Below the pieces are notes generated by a model, which did not search any database, was not told the DNA's origin, and worked only from the letters and a program-made list of their open reading frames with translations. DNA of 64,000 nucleotides, taken from contig CAYMOS010000004.1 of the NCBI GenBank assembly GCA_964392265.1, forward strand, positions 62,001-126,000, read 5' to 3'. Each line of letters starts with the position of its first letter. The stretch's first letter is position 1. Below, one piece after another: positions 1-9,875 of this stretch. The stretch comes from CALMAK01 sp964392265. Lineage in GTDB: Bacteria > Patescibacteriota > Saccharimonadia > Saccharimonadales > Saccharimonadaceae. The translations under genes and the position numbers were made by a program.

Positions 1-1088
1 TGACACTTTTTCTGACAATGATTGCGGATATTTGCCTCATGTTCGGCCTCAGTCCTGGCAAAATATGTCTTATCGTCGTCACCGCTCAGGAAGTAAAGGT
101 AATCACCCTCGGCAGGCGCGGCAACCGCCTTGAGAGCCGTCACCCCTGGTGAGGCAATCGGACCAGGCGGCAATCCTGGATAGCGACGAGTATTATAAGG
201 ATTATCAAGATTAACATCACGAGCCACGCCCAACTTGTCGGCGATATATTGATAGGTAACATCCGATCCTAGCTGAATACCTTTTTGCAATCGCAAGAGG
301 AATACTTGGGCAATCTGTGATTCATCACCACCGCCCGATTCACGTTGGACAATAGAGGCGAGTGTAATACCCTCAAACAGTGTCAGCCCCTGCTGGTTGA
401 ATCCGGCAATCAAATTATTATCTTTGATCACCTGGTAATAGTCATCAAAGAAGCGTGTTAATACCTCTTTTACCGAAGTACCCCTCACAAAACGGTGTGT
501 CTCGCCAAAGATATACCCTTCAAGGTCAGCATCAGCTGGCTTTCCTTCAAGTAGCGGATGGCCGTACTGCACCGAAAAAGCCTTATCTACCTCGGCCTCG
601 CTAAACCCTACCTCTATCAAACGACGTCGGCTATCGGCGAGAGTCGCTCCCGGAAGAAAAGTAACCTCAAATTCATCGATATTTGGACCTTTGGTGAGCA
701 TGCTTACTATCTCCTGTGTTGACTGCTGGCGTGTAAATGTGTAGGTGCCTGCTTGCAATTTGTTTCTGACCCCACTGATGCGGGTATATACCATAAAAGC
801 TGTTTCATGGCGAATCAGGTTCGCCTGATAAAGCTTGTGGCCTATTTCATCAGGTGTCATGCCGGTAACAATCTCAACTGTCTGGATAGAGGTATCTTGC
901 GGATCAACGGGCCGTAGATTTTGCAGGTAAAACGCAAGTCCAGCAAGCAATAAGAGAATCAGCAGACTAACACCAGCAACGATAAGTTTGAAGACAGGAA
1001 ACTTCTTTTTTCCTGCCGGATTAATACCACCGCCCGTATCGGTAATAGGCTGGAATTTGAAAGGCTGTTGCTGCTGGTTATTATCCAT
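1..1088 (-). CDS. mltG: Endolytic murein transglycosylase MltG (YceG-like), C-terminus cut by window edge
   Basis: No stop occurs before the window edge, so only the last residues are missing. The protein has a Gln-rich cytoplasmic tail (about residues 1-31), one membrane segment (about 33-55) and a YceG/MltG catalytic domain. The signature SIVQRESG places the catalytic glutamate at residue 250. The family cleaves nascent glycan strands at the membrane and sets their length. The ATG overlaps the ruvX stop by 8 nt, so the two are translationally coupled in the minus-strand operon with the baseplate-like and FtsA-like genes. Identification rests on the motif and domain order. Confidence 0.9.
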   Translation of the reverse strand, partial: MDNNQQQQPFKFQPITDTGGGINPAGKKKFPVFKLIVAGVSLLILLLLAGLAFYLQNLRPVDPQDTSIQTVEIVTGMTPDEIGHKLYQANLIRHETAFMVYTRISGVRNKLQAGTYTFTRQQSTQEIVSMLTKGPNIDEFEVTFLPGATLADSRRRLIEVGFSEAEVDKAFSVQYGHPLLEGKPADADLEGYIFGETHRFVRGTSVKEVLTRFFDDYYQVIKDNNLIAGFNQQGLTLFEGITLASIVQRESGGGDESQIAQVFLLRLQKGIQLGSDVTYQYIADKLGVARDVNLDNPYNTRRYPGLPPGPIASPGVTALKAVAAPAEGDYLYFLSGDDDKTYFARTEAEHEANIRNHCQKKC

Positions 1089-1491
1089 AATGCGTCTCCA
1101 AATAATCCTGCAGGATAATTGCCGCTGCCTGTGCATCAATATCTTCTTTTGTATAAGGTTGGCGATGAGCCTTGAGACGCTCTTCAGCCATGACACTGGT
1201 TAGTGACTCATCCTGAAATTCAATCGGCACATCAAACACCTCCAGTTGACGTGTAAACTTCTCAACAAATGTCGTCTGATCGGTCGCTAACCCTGCTTGA
1301 TTACGGGGATACCCCACTACCACCAAAGCAGCTTCTTCGCGCACGATGATTTCACCCAACGCCTTTACTGGATCGTCCATCATATCAACCGTGTCATACG
1401 GCATGGCAATTCGCACCCCAGTATCTGCAAGTGCAACACCCGTCCGTTTGGCACCGACATCAAGACCAAGAAGTGTTTTATTCGCTCGCAT
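1081..1491 (-). CDS. ruvX: RuvX/YqgF family Holliday-junction resolvase-like nuclease
   Basis: This 136-aa protein of normal family length has an RNase H-like fold. It starts with GLDVGAKRTGVALAD (catalytic Asp about residue 11), has the central DESLTSVMAE segment and a C-terminal DAQAAAIILQDYL helix carrying the last acidic residue. YqgF proteins act on Holliday junctions and are linked to 16S rRNA 5'-end processing; which role applies here is not visible. The start overlaps the end of the upstream membrane protein by 14 nt, and the stop overlaps the mltG start, so it is the middle of a tight operon. Confidence 0.93.
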   Translation of the reverse strand: MRANKTLLGLDVGAKRTGVALADTGVRIAMPYDTVDMMDDPVKALGEIIVREEAALVVVGYPRNQAGLATDQTTFVEKFTRQLEVFDVPIEFQDESLTSVMAEERLKAHRQPYTKEDIDAQAAAIILQDYLETHYG

Positions 1492-3115
1492 TCTCTATAT
1501 TGAACTCAACCGTTATGCGATCAATATCTTTTGGTACTGTCCGTACCCAGAAGAACGAGAAGTCTACCTTAACATCACTGACACCATCGATTTGCGACAG
1601 CTCACCTTGAATATCCCCAAATCGCTTGCCTGCTACCTTTTCTTTTACCTCAGTCTCGTCGATAACTGGACCAATATGGCCCGTTGCTACAAGTCGTACA
1701 GAGGCTCTATCTCCCTGACGATTAAAATCATTCATTGTCGCCTTGTCAGCACCCGTCTTGTATACCTTTTGGGTTGTTTGATCTTGCATCTGCTTTTTGA
1801 GGACCTCGGTCAAATATTTCTCAAGTTCTGACTTTTCAACACCGTTTAATCGATAGGTGACCTTGCTGGTCAATTTTGCTTTTTTATCAGCCGCCTCTTC
1901 CCCTACAGCCGGACTAGCAGCCGCATCTGCACGATCGGCCACGAAACTCGCCTCAATAACCTGAACACTGTCAGGAAACTTTGCTGTTAATTCTGACCGA
2001 ACGGCATCCGTTGAGTCAGCCACCAGCTTTTCTTTTGCTTTTTGCACGTCGGCTGCCGTCACCATCGGCACCGTCTTTGAAGTGCCCCCGCTCGTTGCAC
2101 CAGTAAAGCTCGCTGAAACTCCAGCAGGCGCACCACTAAGGCTGCCAGAGGCAGCGTTATATTTCTCTCCGGGCTCGCTGGCTGTTACCGTTCCAGTCGC
2201 GCTTGATGGACAGATACCACCACACTCAAATGATAAGGTTGCACCAGGCAGATTAACCGCTGCATTCAAAGTGAAGGTGAGACCACCACTTGTGGTCAGT
2301 GTTGTTCCTGCAGCAATTGTGCGTGCTGTTGGGGATGAAGTAGTGAACCGTACAGTGCCGGTTGCCTTATCACCCACGTCTTTTTCGCCGGTTGCCTCAA
2401 AATCAACACTCGCTTCACGCTCGATTGACTGCACTACCGTCTTGATTGAGCCTCCTTCTGCATCGGTCGATGTACCAAGAGCAACGACACCACTGACAGG
2501 TACAGCAGTAGTACGTGCAGTAATCTCAATCGTCGCTGCCGGTGCAAATACGAAAGCCCAGACCAAAAGGGCGACGAGCACAACTCCTGCTCCAAGGCCA
2601 ATAAAAATCTTCTTACGAAAACGGTTAAAATCAGGCACCTTCGGAGAAGATTTACGGATTGGCTTTGGCGCCACGACAGGCTTCTCCTCGGTCGTGTCGG
2701 CAATATCAATCCCCTCGATCAGTTCACCCTCGCCATTATCAACCTCTTTGGCATTATCCGCCATACGAGCAATATCACCGACAGGCAGACGTGAGCCATC
2801 AATAACATCCTCGCCGTTATCAACCTCAAGAGCAGGAATCTCGGCAATTTCCGGTTTACTTTGTAAATTCTTGGCAATCGGAATGGAGGCTGCGGCCGAA
2901 AGCGCTGCTAGCGCTTGATTATTTGTAATCAAAACAATTCGTTTGTCGGATTGTGTCGCTGCACGCTGCAATAAACGCAGATTGACGGCACTCTGGAGAG
3001 CACCAATACGCTTTGGCGGCACTAAGGCGACGATCTTTTCTTTACTCGCCTTAACCTTACCGATAATGGCGGTAATGTCGTCTTCTACGTCAATATAAAT
3101 TACGTCTTTATTCAT
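1478..3115 (-). CDS. Membrane-anchored phage-baseplate-like protein of unknown function
   Basis: A 545-aa protein with a cytoplasmic N-terminal domain (1-95, beginning MNKDVIYIDVEDDITAII), an acidic linker, a basic stretch, one membrane segment (about 170-191) and a long Thr/Ser/Ala-rich extracellular beta-rich part. Proteins of this architecture in CPR genomes are often labelled baseplate J/gp47-like; I recognise the architecture but no catalytic motif. It lies 2 nt downstream of the FtsA/PilM-like gene and overlaps ruvX. The neighbourhood suggests a cell-envelope or type IV pilus-like assembly role (inference). Confidence 0.7.
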   Translation of the reverse strand: MNKDVIYIDVEDDITAIIGKVKASKEKIVALVPPKRIGALQSAVNLRLLQRAATQSDKRIVLITNNQALAALSAAASIPIAKNLQSKPEIAEIPALEVDNGEDVIDGSRLPVGDIARMADNAKEVDNGEGELIEGIDIADTTEEKPVVAPKPIRKSSPKVPDFNRFRKKIFIGLGAGVVLVALLVWAFVFAPAATIEITARTTAVPVSGVVALGTSTDAEGGSIKTVVQSIEREASVDFEATGEKDVGDKATGTVRFTTSSPTARTIAAGTTLTTSGGLTFTLNAAVNLPGATLSFECGGICPSSATGTVTASEPGEKYNAASGSLSGAPAGVSASFTGATSGGTSKTVPMVTAADVQKAKEKLVADSTDAVRSELTAKFPDSVQVIEASFVADRADAAASPAVGEEAADKKAKLTSKVTYRLNGVEKSELEKYLTEVLKKQMQDQTTQKVYKTGADKATMNDFNRQGDRASVRLVATGHIGPVIDETEVKEKVAGKRFGDIQGELSQIDGVSDVKVDFSFFWVRTVPKDIDRITVEFNIENASE

Positions 3116-3117
3116 TT

Positions 3118-4377
3118 TTATATTCTCAGGATTTTATTCAATTTATCCTTAATACCGGTCTCGGCACTCCCTATCATTGTATCATAACCGACCCGCAACA
3201 ACCCCATAGCCGTAATAAAGGTATGATCATTCACCTTACCTGATTCGTCAGAAATACCCATAACATCATCGGGCTTGATATGATGAATACTTGGCTTTTT
3301 CGTAAACGGCAATTCCTTATGCCAGGTATCCTCGCCGAGCGCATTGACCAGTTTTGCCAGACTTGCACCACCACCACAAAGCAATATTCTATTGGGGAGA
3401 TGATCGACGCTATCAAATTCACTGAGTGCCAGTTCAACACCACTAATCCAGACCTCCATCGTCTTGTCGACAGCAGCGTCTAGTCGCTTGCGTACTGTGG
3501 GTTTTACTTGATCGTTATCAATGTTCAATTTTAATTTCTCGGCATCCTTATAGCTCAGATCCATATCGGCAGCAATCGTGCGCGTAAAACTACGACCACC
3601 GATACCGAACATCTTTGTCCCCTCGACACCCCCGTCGTTCACGACGGCAATATCAGTCGTACCACCGCCCACATCGACAAGGATGGCAGTAAAGTTACTA
3701 CTGGCGTCATCACCTAATACCGATCGGCTGACCGCAAACGGCTCGGCCGCAACCGCTAAGAGTTCTAACGATAGTTCGTCCGCTACGCGCTCTAGTGCGC
3801 CGATATGGACCATAGGGGCAAATGCGGTATAAATCTGCACCGCCACATCCTTCCCCTGAAAGCCAATCGGGTTTGACACCTTATAGCCATCAATATGGAT
3901 ACTGACAAGCGCACTATTCACCAATTTCACTTCGACATCTTCATTGCCCGTCTCTAGGGCGATCTGTTTCTGGGCCTTTACTTGGGCACGTTCGTGGACC
4001 TTCTCGATGATAAATTCCATCTCGGCATTATCTAAGGGACGATCTGGCTGGGGACGTCGATAGCGGATCGTATTGGTTACCCCCTTAACAAGTTCGCCGG
4101 CAATACCGATCACGACACGCTTGGCCTGCAGTCCAGCTTGCTCTTCGGCCTCCGCCAGAGCTTGTTCACAGTTACGGACGACTCCGCTAATATCAGCAAT
4201 GGCGCCGCTATGCATGTCAGCTAGTTCTTGGTGAGCGCGACCTGCCCCTATAATCTCAAGGTTGTCGCCTTTTACTTCGGCAATTAACGCCTTGACGAAT
4301 TCGGTTCCGATATCTAATGCAACGATATAATTGTCTGTTCTGGCCTTACGTGCGGCGCGGATTTTTTCTAATACCAT
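3118..4377 (-). CDS. FtsA/PilM-like actin-fold ATPase
   Basis: This 419-aa protein has the actin-fold nucleotide signatures: ALDIGTEFVKALIAEV (phosphate 1, residues 20-35), VDVGGGTTDIAVV (phosphate 2, about 230) and ILLCGGGASL (adenosine). An SHS2-like insertion follows the first motif. The C-terminus ends LNKILRI, possibly amphipathic. It is first in the minus operon. A -10 TATAAT at 4389-4394 with TTGAGC at 4411-4416 (16-bp spacer) leaves an almost leaderless start. FtsA versus PilM cannot be separated from sequence alone; the next gene, a single-pass envelope protein, fits PilM-like function slightly better. Confidence 0.85.
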   Translation of the reverse strand: MVLEKIRAARKARTDNYIVALDIGTEFVKALIAEVKGDNLEIIGAGRAHQELADMHSGAIADISGVVRNCEQALAEAEEQAGLQAKRVVIGIAGELVKGVTNTIRYRRPQPDRPLDNAEMEFIIEKVHERAQVKAQKQIALETGNEDVEVKLVNSALVSIHIDGYKVSNPIGFQGKDVAVQIYTAFAPMVHIGALERVADELSLELLAVAAEPFAVSRSVLGDDASSNFTAILVDVGGGTTDIAVVNDGGVEGTKMFGIGGRSFTRTIAADMDLSYKDAEKLKLNIDNDQVKPTVRKRLDAAVDKTMEVWISGVELALSEFDSVDHLPNRILLCGGGASLAKLVNALGEDTWHKELPFTKKPSIHHIKPDDVMGISDESGKVNDHTFITAMGLLRVGYDTMIGSAETGIKDKLNKILRI

Positions 4378-4456
4378 AGGTATCTTACATTATACCCCAA
4401 ACGTGCTTACGCTCAAAAGTTGTGTTTTTATTATTTTTGTGATATAATATAAACAT

Positions 4457-5425
4457 ATGGGTATCGATATACCTCCCGTCAATCATGGTGCTTTCGATCC
4501 AGAACTCTTAGAGAAGGCCGAAATCGTCGAAGCGCTCCCTTTTAGTCATGCGTTTGAACGCGTCATGTACGACCAGCGAATTCACCGCCACGCCCGTCAC
4601 ACCATGAACGAACCGATCATCCTCACTCCCACATTTACCAATCTTATTATCCCAGAGGAAATCCGGGTCATGCTGCCATCTTCAAGCAGCGCTATAGGTG
4701 ACCTCACCGTCGATCACCACGATACTCCTATTACTAATCAGCCCTCTTCTGTCGAGGACACTCCTCGCCTCAGCTTGTCCTTTACGGCAGATGGCTTTCA
4801 GCATTCAATGCAAATGCGCGACAGGCAAATGATCTATACTGTCGAAACCCATGCAGACACCCTTCACTATAGTGTAAGTCCCCAGGTAGCCGTGCGTTTT
4901 CTGGCCGCCCTCGTCTATGCTCGACAATACGATGAACGCGATCCTCACGCTCCTATCGCCTACGCCGAAAGTGATCGAGAACTTCCTCGCAGCGAAGATG
5001 ATGCCCTCATTGAGGGCCTTATCCTGACGCTTGGAAGCCTGGATGGTCAATCCAGTATCACTACCACCTCCCTAATCGGCACGAACGCTGGTGACTCCTT
5101 ATTTGCAAGGCTAAGTGAAGGCGAATCACCCATTATTACCAGTATGCAGAGTAAATTAGAGCTTGCTCGTTTGGCATCACCTGAAGACGTTACGCAAACC
5201 AATCTTCATCAAAATATTGTCAGTGCTCCTTCGGTATCAGTCATCAATCCGCAGCCTATCACGCTGGAAAAACGTTTTGCCGAACAACGTCAGCCGGAGT
5301 CAAGCCCCGTTATCATTGATCCTAAATACAATTTTGAAGAATGGGTTCATATCTGCGATACGTTTCTGACCGCTATCAAACCATATCTTGCTCAGTATGA
5401 ATATCTCGATGAAGAGCCGGTCTAG
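4457..5425 (+). CDS. Conserved-looking hypothetical protein
   Basis: A 322-aa soluble protein without a signal peptide, membrane segment or motif I recognise. Composition is typical of the host and the frame is open for nearly 1 kb, the only plus-strand gene in this core block. TTGTGT at 4420-4425 and TATAAT at 4443-4448 (17-bp spacer) put the transcription start at the ATG, so the mRNA is probably leaderless. It is divergent from the FtsA-like gene, and its stop overlaps the alaS stop (convergent, 4 nt). Function unknown. Confidence 0.75.
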   Translation: MGIDIPPVNHGAFDPELLEKAEIVEALPFSHAFERVMYDQRIHRHARHTMNEPIILTPTFTNLIIPEEIRVMLPSSSSAIGDLTVDHHDTPITNQPSSVEDTPRLSLSFTADGFQHSMQMRDRQMIYTVETHADTLHYSVSPQVAVRFLAALVYARQYDERDPHAPIAYAESDRELPRSEDDALIEGLILTLGSLDGQSSITTTSLIGTNAGDSLFARLSEGESPIITSMQSKLELARLASPEDVTQTNLHQNIVSAPSVSVINPQPITLEKRFAEQRQPESSPVIIDPKYNFEEWVHICDTFLTAIKPYLAQYEYLDEEPV

Positions 5426-7302
5426 GCTAAGATACCCTTGACGCGGCGGATACCGGCGCTGGAGGCTTCTTCTTTGGTGATTTTGAATTTTTTACCACCT
5501 TCTGCCAATTGCCCCGTATGATCAGCGTGTGGGCCACCGCAGATTTCAAAACTGACGCGGCGGTCGCCTTCACCCATCTGGTATACCTTTACAACATCAC
5601 CATAGCGATCACCGAAGGCACCGATTGCCCCCATCTTGAACGCCTCATCTGTCGGATATTCTTTGAAACTGATCGGCAAATCCCATGAGATCCATTCATT
5701 CACCATGCGTTCGACTTCGTCTAGCTGCTCGCGTGGAACTTTGCCATCGTTATTGAAGTCAAAACGAAGACGCTCTTCAGTAATGTTACTGCCGTGTTGT
5801 GTGACGTGTTCGCCAACAACTTTTTTGAGTGCCGCATACATCAAATGATTCGCGGTGTGCAGTTTGCGGTGCTCCATCGTGCTACCACCTAGACCACCCT
5901 TAAACGTCCCCTTTGCTGCCGTCTGGCTACGCGCACGCTGCTCAGCCATACAAGCATCAAATTCATCACGCCAGTGTTCTGACAGTGTAATGCCTTGTTT
6001 GAATGCCTCCTCGGTTGATAATTCAACGGGGAACCCAAAGGTATCATAGAGAGTAAATAATTCTGCCCCAGTGAGACCACCCTCAGTGAACTTTTCCATT
6101 TGTTTAAGGCCTTTGCGCAGGGTCTGACGGAATGTCCTTTCTTCCTTCACGAGCACGGCAATAATTGTCTCACGCTGCTCTTTTACCTCTGGGAAATCGT
6201 TCACATAGAGGTCCGCAATCACCGGCACGACTTCTTGTAAAAAGTTCTGTTCAATACCGAGGTCAAAGCTGTAGCGGATAGCACGGCGAAGCAGACGGCG
6301 CATCACATAGCCTTGCTCTTTATTGCTTGGCACGCAACCATCGACCGCGAGGAACGTCGCAGCACGCAGGTGGTCAGAAATCACACGCATGCTTTCGGTG
6401 TGGCTGTCGTATTTTTTGCCGCTCAGATCCTGTAGTCTTTCGATAATAGGCCACATCAGGCTAATCTTAAAGACATCAGGGTCGTTGAGTTTTGCTGCCG
6501 CAATACGTTCAAGACCACTGCCGTGATCAACATTCTTTTGCTCTAGTTCTTCGAATTTCCCTTCGGCCACCTTTTTATAGGCCATAAAGACATTGTTGCC
6601 AATTTCCATAAAACGACCACAGTCGCAGTTAGGATGGCAATACTCACCGTACTCGGGATTATGAGGCGTGCCAAAGTCATAGAACATTTCCGTATCTGGA
6701 CCGCAAGGGTCACCAACTGGGGTGTGCTCTGGGTCACCGTTACGACTCCACCAGTTCTTGGACCCATCATAAAAGAAGATACGAGCGCCTTCATCCATAC
6801 CCTTGGCATATCCATCTTCTTCACTGCCGACATCCTGCCGGCCACTACTCAGCCCAACACCCTCAAACAACCTTGCCCACACGTCAGCCGCCTCGGTATC
6901 TTTGGGGATACCGTATTGTTCGTCACCAATATAACAGGTGACATACAGTCGACTAAGGTCGAGCTGCACGATATCCTTGTGAAACTCGAACATCCATTCG
7001 ATCTGCTCTTCTTTGAAGTAATCACCAAAACTCCAGTTGCCCAACATCTCAAAGAATGTCGTATGCCGATTATCGCCCACGTCTTCAATATCTTGTGCGC
7101 GAAGACAGGTCTGACTGTCAACGAGGCGCTTGCCCTCTGGGTGTGGCTGTCCGAGGAGATAAGGAATAATCGGTTGCATGCCAGAACCGGTAAAGAGGGT
7201 AGTGGGGTCGTCTTTCAAAACTAACGGCGCACGTTTGATCGCGGCGTGTTGTTTGTCAGCAAAGAATTTGATGTAAGAATTGCGGATATCTTGAGCGTTC
7301 AT
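5422..7302 (-). CDS. alaS: Alanine--tRNA ligase, short form without C-Ala domain
   Basis: The start at 7302 (MNAQDIRNSYIKFF) is preferred over an upstream in-frame ATG because a TACAAT hexamer ends 7 nt before it. The 627-aa protein has the class II catalytic core (GSGMQPIIPYLLG; RHTTFFEMLGNWSFGDYF) and the AlaRS helical region. The editing domain carries both zinc motifs, HTANH and CGGPHADHTG. Typical bacterial AlaRS is about 870 aa; this one ends right after the editing domain at GIRRVKGILA, so the C-Ala oligomerisation/tRNA-elbow domain is absent. It charges tRNA-Ala and should retain mischarge editing. Confidence 0.95.
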   Translation of the reverse strand: MNAQDIRNSYIKFFADKQHAAIKRAPLVLKDDPTTLFTGSGMQPIIPYLLGQPHPEGKRLVDSQTCLRAQDIEDVGDNRHTTFFEMLGNWSFGDYFKEEQIEWMFEFHKDIVQLDLSRLYVTCYIGDEQYGIPKDTEAADVWARLFEGVGLSSGRQDVGSEEDGYAKGMDEGARIFFYDGSKNWWSRNGDPEHTPVGDPCGPDTEMFYDFGTPHNPEYGEYCHPNCDCGRFMEIGNNVFMAYKKVAEGKFEELEQKNVDHGSGLERIAAAKLNDPDVFKISLMWPIIERLQDLSGKKYDSHTESMRVISDHLRAATFLAVDGCVPSNKEQGYVMRRLLRRAIRYSFDLGIEQNFLQEVVPVIADLYVNDFPEVKEQRETIIAVLVKEERTFRQTLRKGLKQMEKFTEGGLTGAELFTLYDTFGFPVELSTEEAFKQGITLSEHWRDEFDACMAEQRARSQTAAKGTFKGGLGGSTMEHRKLHTANHLMYAALKKVVGEHVTQHGSNITEERLRFDFNNDGKVPREQLDEVERMVNEWISWDLPISFKEYPTDEAFKMGAIGAFGDRYGDVVKVYQMGEGDRRVSFEICGGPHADHTGQLAEGGKKFKITKEEASSAGIRRVKGILA

Positions 7303-7336
7303 ATCTGTTATTGTACCACATGCCTCCGGGCGCGTC

Positions 7337-9079
7337 CTACATATTGACGAGGCCACCCCATTCGACAACCGTAAAGCCGCGACGATCAGGTGCCGTCAGC
7401 GTCTGTGGTGCCAGAAAGATTGGTGCATCAAGACCAGCCATATCAAGGAAGACGCGAATTGTCGTGTCGGGACGCTCAGACAGATAGAGCGGCGCCAGGG
7501 TGTCAATCTGCTGCTGGGTCAGCCAGGTCAGCCGTACATAGGGACGACCTGGAATCTTATCTGCCCAATACGCCATAAAATCATCGATTTCTTGCTGATG
7601 AAGCCCTTGCTGGCGCAATTGTTTTTCAATTACACTCACGGCTTCGCTTCGCGCAACAATCACCCCACTGGTAATCGCAGGGTACGGTCCGTATCCTGTC
7701 CCTTCCCAGAAGAGCGAATCATACTGCTTGCCTTGATAGGTTAACTTTCCTGACGGTTCAGCCGTCACCTCACGCCAACCGCCTACAGGATAGGACGGAT
7801 CCGACACTGTTACATCGGCACCAACGCGCACTGACACATTGGCTGTCCGAGTCGGATAGAGGTAAATCACCGGTTTACCGCAACCATATTGTGGAGCGAA
7901 CGAGTTGCGAACATACACCAGCCATCCGTTATTCGGACTCTCAATCATCACGACTGCGTTAGCCTCAATAAAGGCCGCCTTTGTCAGCGCCTGGTTGTCT
8001 TCTGATTTCATATATTCGACATATTCGTTATAGGCTAACCGATAAAGACTGGCTTCATGGTCTTTCAGACGATAGACGATCGCACCCCTATCGGTCGTAC
8101 CGACTGCCTCTAGTTGTTCTTTCTTCACCCCTGGGTATATCGTCACACCCTGCAAATAGCCGCACCCGCGCGCAATCGGCTTGAGACTGTCTGGTGATTC
8201 AGCTCCATCCACCGTCACTGTTGCTTTAACCCCACTGTCCCAGCGATATGTCTCAAGGATTTCCGTCACCGGTGTGTAGTTCAGCGTCACTGCTCTTCCT
8301 GATGGAAATAACATGCGATAGCCAACATTTGCCAGCCCTGTATCGGCATTCGGTATCTCAAGACGCTGCAGGATACTCTTGCCGTATTTTGCTACGTCGG
8401 TCACCTTTGTTCCCTCTTGATTGGTGGCAATTGACCCCATTCGGCCCCAGGTGCGCGTCACTCGTTCGCCCTGACCCAGATCAAGCTCAGCTGGCATACT
8501 CAGAGAATCGTAATGCGTCTCCCAATCTATCTGTATATCCGAACGTAAATCATCCGCCGCATAGCCACGCTCGCCTTCACCTAAGAGTGCCGTTGATATT
8601 GGCTGGGCAACCAAGCGGTACGCGCCTTCTGGTGTCCGTTCGAATACTCGTACATATTCGCCAGGGACCGGCTCATCCCGCAAAATGATCGTATTACCCG
8701 CACGAGCTCCCACCTCCCAGTAATAGCTCGTACCGTCACTATTACCATCTCCCTCAGGAGAAAGACCGAGATTAGGCAATTGCTTTGGTGTCGCTAGCCA
8801 CGTTTCACCCGTTTTTGGGGTAATGAACTTTCCTAACGGCGTTGTATCCTCCGCCTCGACCACTTTTACCTCTTCTTTAGTTGGGATAGTTGCCTGGGTG
8901 ACGGTGTCCTTTATATCCTTTGGCTTTAGCAGCCACCACGCGGCAACCGCGCCTATCAATAAGATGACGATTCCTACGATTATCCATACTATTCGCCGTG
9001 ATCGCTTGCTTTTTGGCATCTTTCCTGTCGATGAGGCTGGCGCTTTCTCTTGCTCGATTATTGACGGCGTGTCGTCCAT
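7337..9079 (-). CDS. Membrane-anchored extracellular protein with KPVIYLYP motif, unknown function
   Basis: A 580-aa protein with a basic N-terminus, one membrane segment (about 29-50) and a large extracellular region. The C-terminal third carries KPVIYLYPTRTANVSVRVG, a motif shared by secreted proteins in several CPR lineages whose function I do not know. The ATG at 9079 has an SD (AAGGAG) and a -10 TATGAT 23 nt upstream, unlike the leaderless genes nearby. It ends 34 nt before the alaS start and is probably a separate transcription unit. Confidence 0.7.
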   Translation of the reverse strand: MDDTPSIIEQEKAPASSTGKMPKSKRSRRIVWIIVGIVILLIGAVAAWWLLKPKDIKDTVTQATIPTKEEVKVVEAEDTTPLGKFITPKTGETWLATPKQLPNLGLSPEGDGNSDGTSYYWEVGARAGNTIILRDEPVPGEYVRVFERTPEGAYRLVAQPISTALLGEGERGYAADDLRSDIQIDWETHYDSLSMPAELDLGQGERVTRTWGRMGSIATNQEGTKVTDVAKYGKSILQRLEIPNADTGLANVGYRMLFPSGRAVTLNYTPVTEILETYRWDSGVKATVTVDGAESPDSLKPIARGCGYLQGVTIYPGVKKEQLEAVGTTDRGAIVYRLKDHEASLYRLAYNEYVEYMKSEDNQALTKAAFIEANAVVMIESPNNGWLVYVRNSFAPQYGCGKPVIYLYPTRTANVSVRVGADVTVSDPSYPVGGWREVTAEPSGKLTYQGKQYDSLFWEGTGYGPYPAITSGVIVARSEAVSVIEKQLRQQGLHQQEIDDFMAYWADKIPGRPYVRLTWLTQQQIDTLAPLYLSERPDTTIRVFLDMAGLDAPIFLAPQTLTAPDRRGFTVVEWGGLVNM

Positions 9080-9136
9080 GATAATTCTCCTTATGCCTGT
9101 ATCATAGCACTTCGCCGATAGCTTTTGGTAATTATT

Positions 9137-9874
9137 TTAGAGTGCTACGGCTTTTTTGGAGGTATCGGCGATGAATGTATTACGAAATGCGTAACCTGAG
9201 GGTGTCATATGTACCGCATCACGCCAGTAGCTCTCCTGACTGTCGCGTGATATATAGGCCGACCAATCTATTAACAATGAATGTGAGCGCTCCTGCATAG
9301 CCGAGGCGATCGCCGTGTTCACGACAGTATCGAATGAGGAGGGGTCTTTAGCTGGATCACCCGCAGTATTCACCCAAGCAACCCGCGCATCCGGCCCAAG
9401 TGCCATCAAGACAGCCTTTATGCGTAGGTTGACTTGCGTAGCATCTATCCCCTGCAATGCATCATTCGTCCCCAGTGCGATCACCCAGACGTCAGGCTCA
9501 CCGATTTGCGCCCGACAATCAGCGATATTCTGAACAGTTGTATGATCGGACGAATCAGGAGTATTAATGGTTTTTCCGGGCATAGCATAAAACCACACTG
9601 ACCCGACAGACCAACCTGCTGTTTCAAAGGCAGCCGTCACCCCTTTCTGCCCATTCGCATCTTGAAAGGTCAAAGAATCACCAATGATTGCAACCTTTTT
9701 CCCTTTCATAAAGGGAGTGTCCTCAGCGCGCGTTGCTGCAACATTACGTGTCCGAGCACCCTCATTAAACTGATTTTCATGCAAGCCACTCGATACCACA
9801 TAAAGCACAGTTATGACGACCGCACTTGTCACCAAAACCACCAGTGATCGTTTCAACAATCTCATGCCATGCAT
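9137..9874 (-). CDS. Membrane-anchored SGNH/GDSL hydrolase
   Basis: The frame is open upstream, but the start at 9874 (MHGMRLLKRS), 1 nt after the mnmA stop, gives a proper signal-anchor (membrane segment about 8-27). The SGNH blocks are present: IGDSLTF (block I, nucleophile Ser), a Gly-containing block II region (MPGKTI), GTNDAL (block III, Asn) and DAVHMTPSGY (block V, Asp-x-x-His). The family deacylates or deacetylates esters, often on cell-envelope glycans; the substrate is not evident. Coupled to mnmA by position only. Confidence 0.82.
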   Translation of the reverse strand: MHGMRLLKRSLVVLVTSAVVITVLYVVSSGLHENQFNEGARTRNVAATRAEDTPFMKGKKVAIIGDSLTFQDANGQKGVTAAFETAGWSVGSVWFYAMPGKTINTPDSSDHTTVQNIADCRAQIGEPDVWVIALGTNDALQGIDATQVNLRIKAVLMALGPDARVAWVNTAGDPAKDPSSFDTVVNTAIASAMQERSHSLLIDWSAYISRDSQESYWRDAVHMTPSGYAFRNTFIADTSKKAVAL

Positions 9875-9875
9875 C

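Noticed and set aside
2082..2918. Long plus-strand open frame (278 aa)
   Set aside because: It is antisense to the membrane-anchored baseplate-like gene, has no SD or promoter, and its composition is that of a shadow frame.
6634..7224. Plus-strand open frame of 196 aa
   Set aside because: Fully antisense to conserved alaS catalytic sequence.
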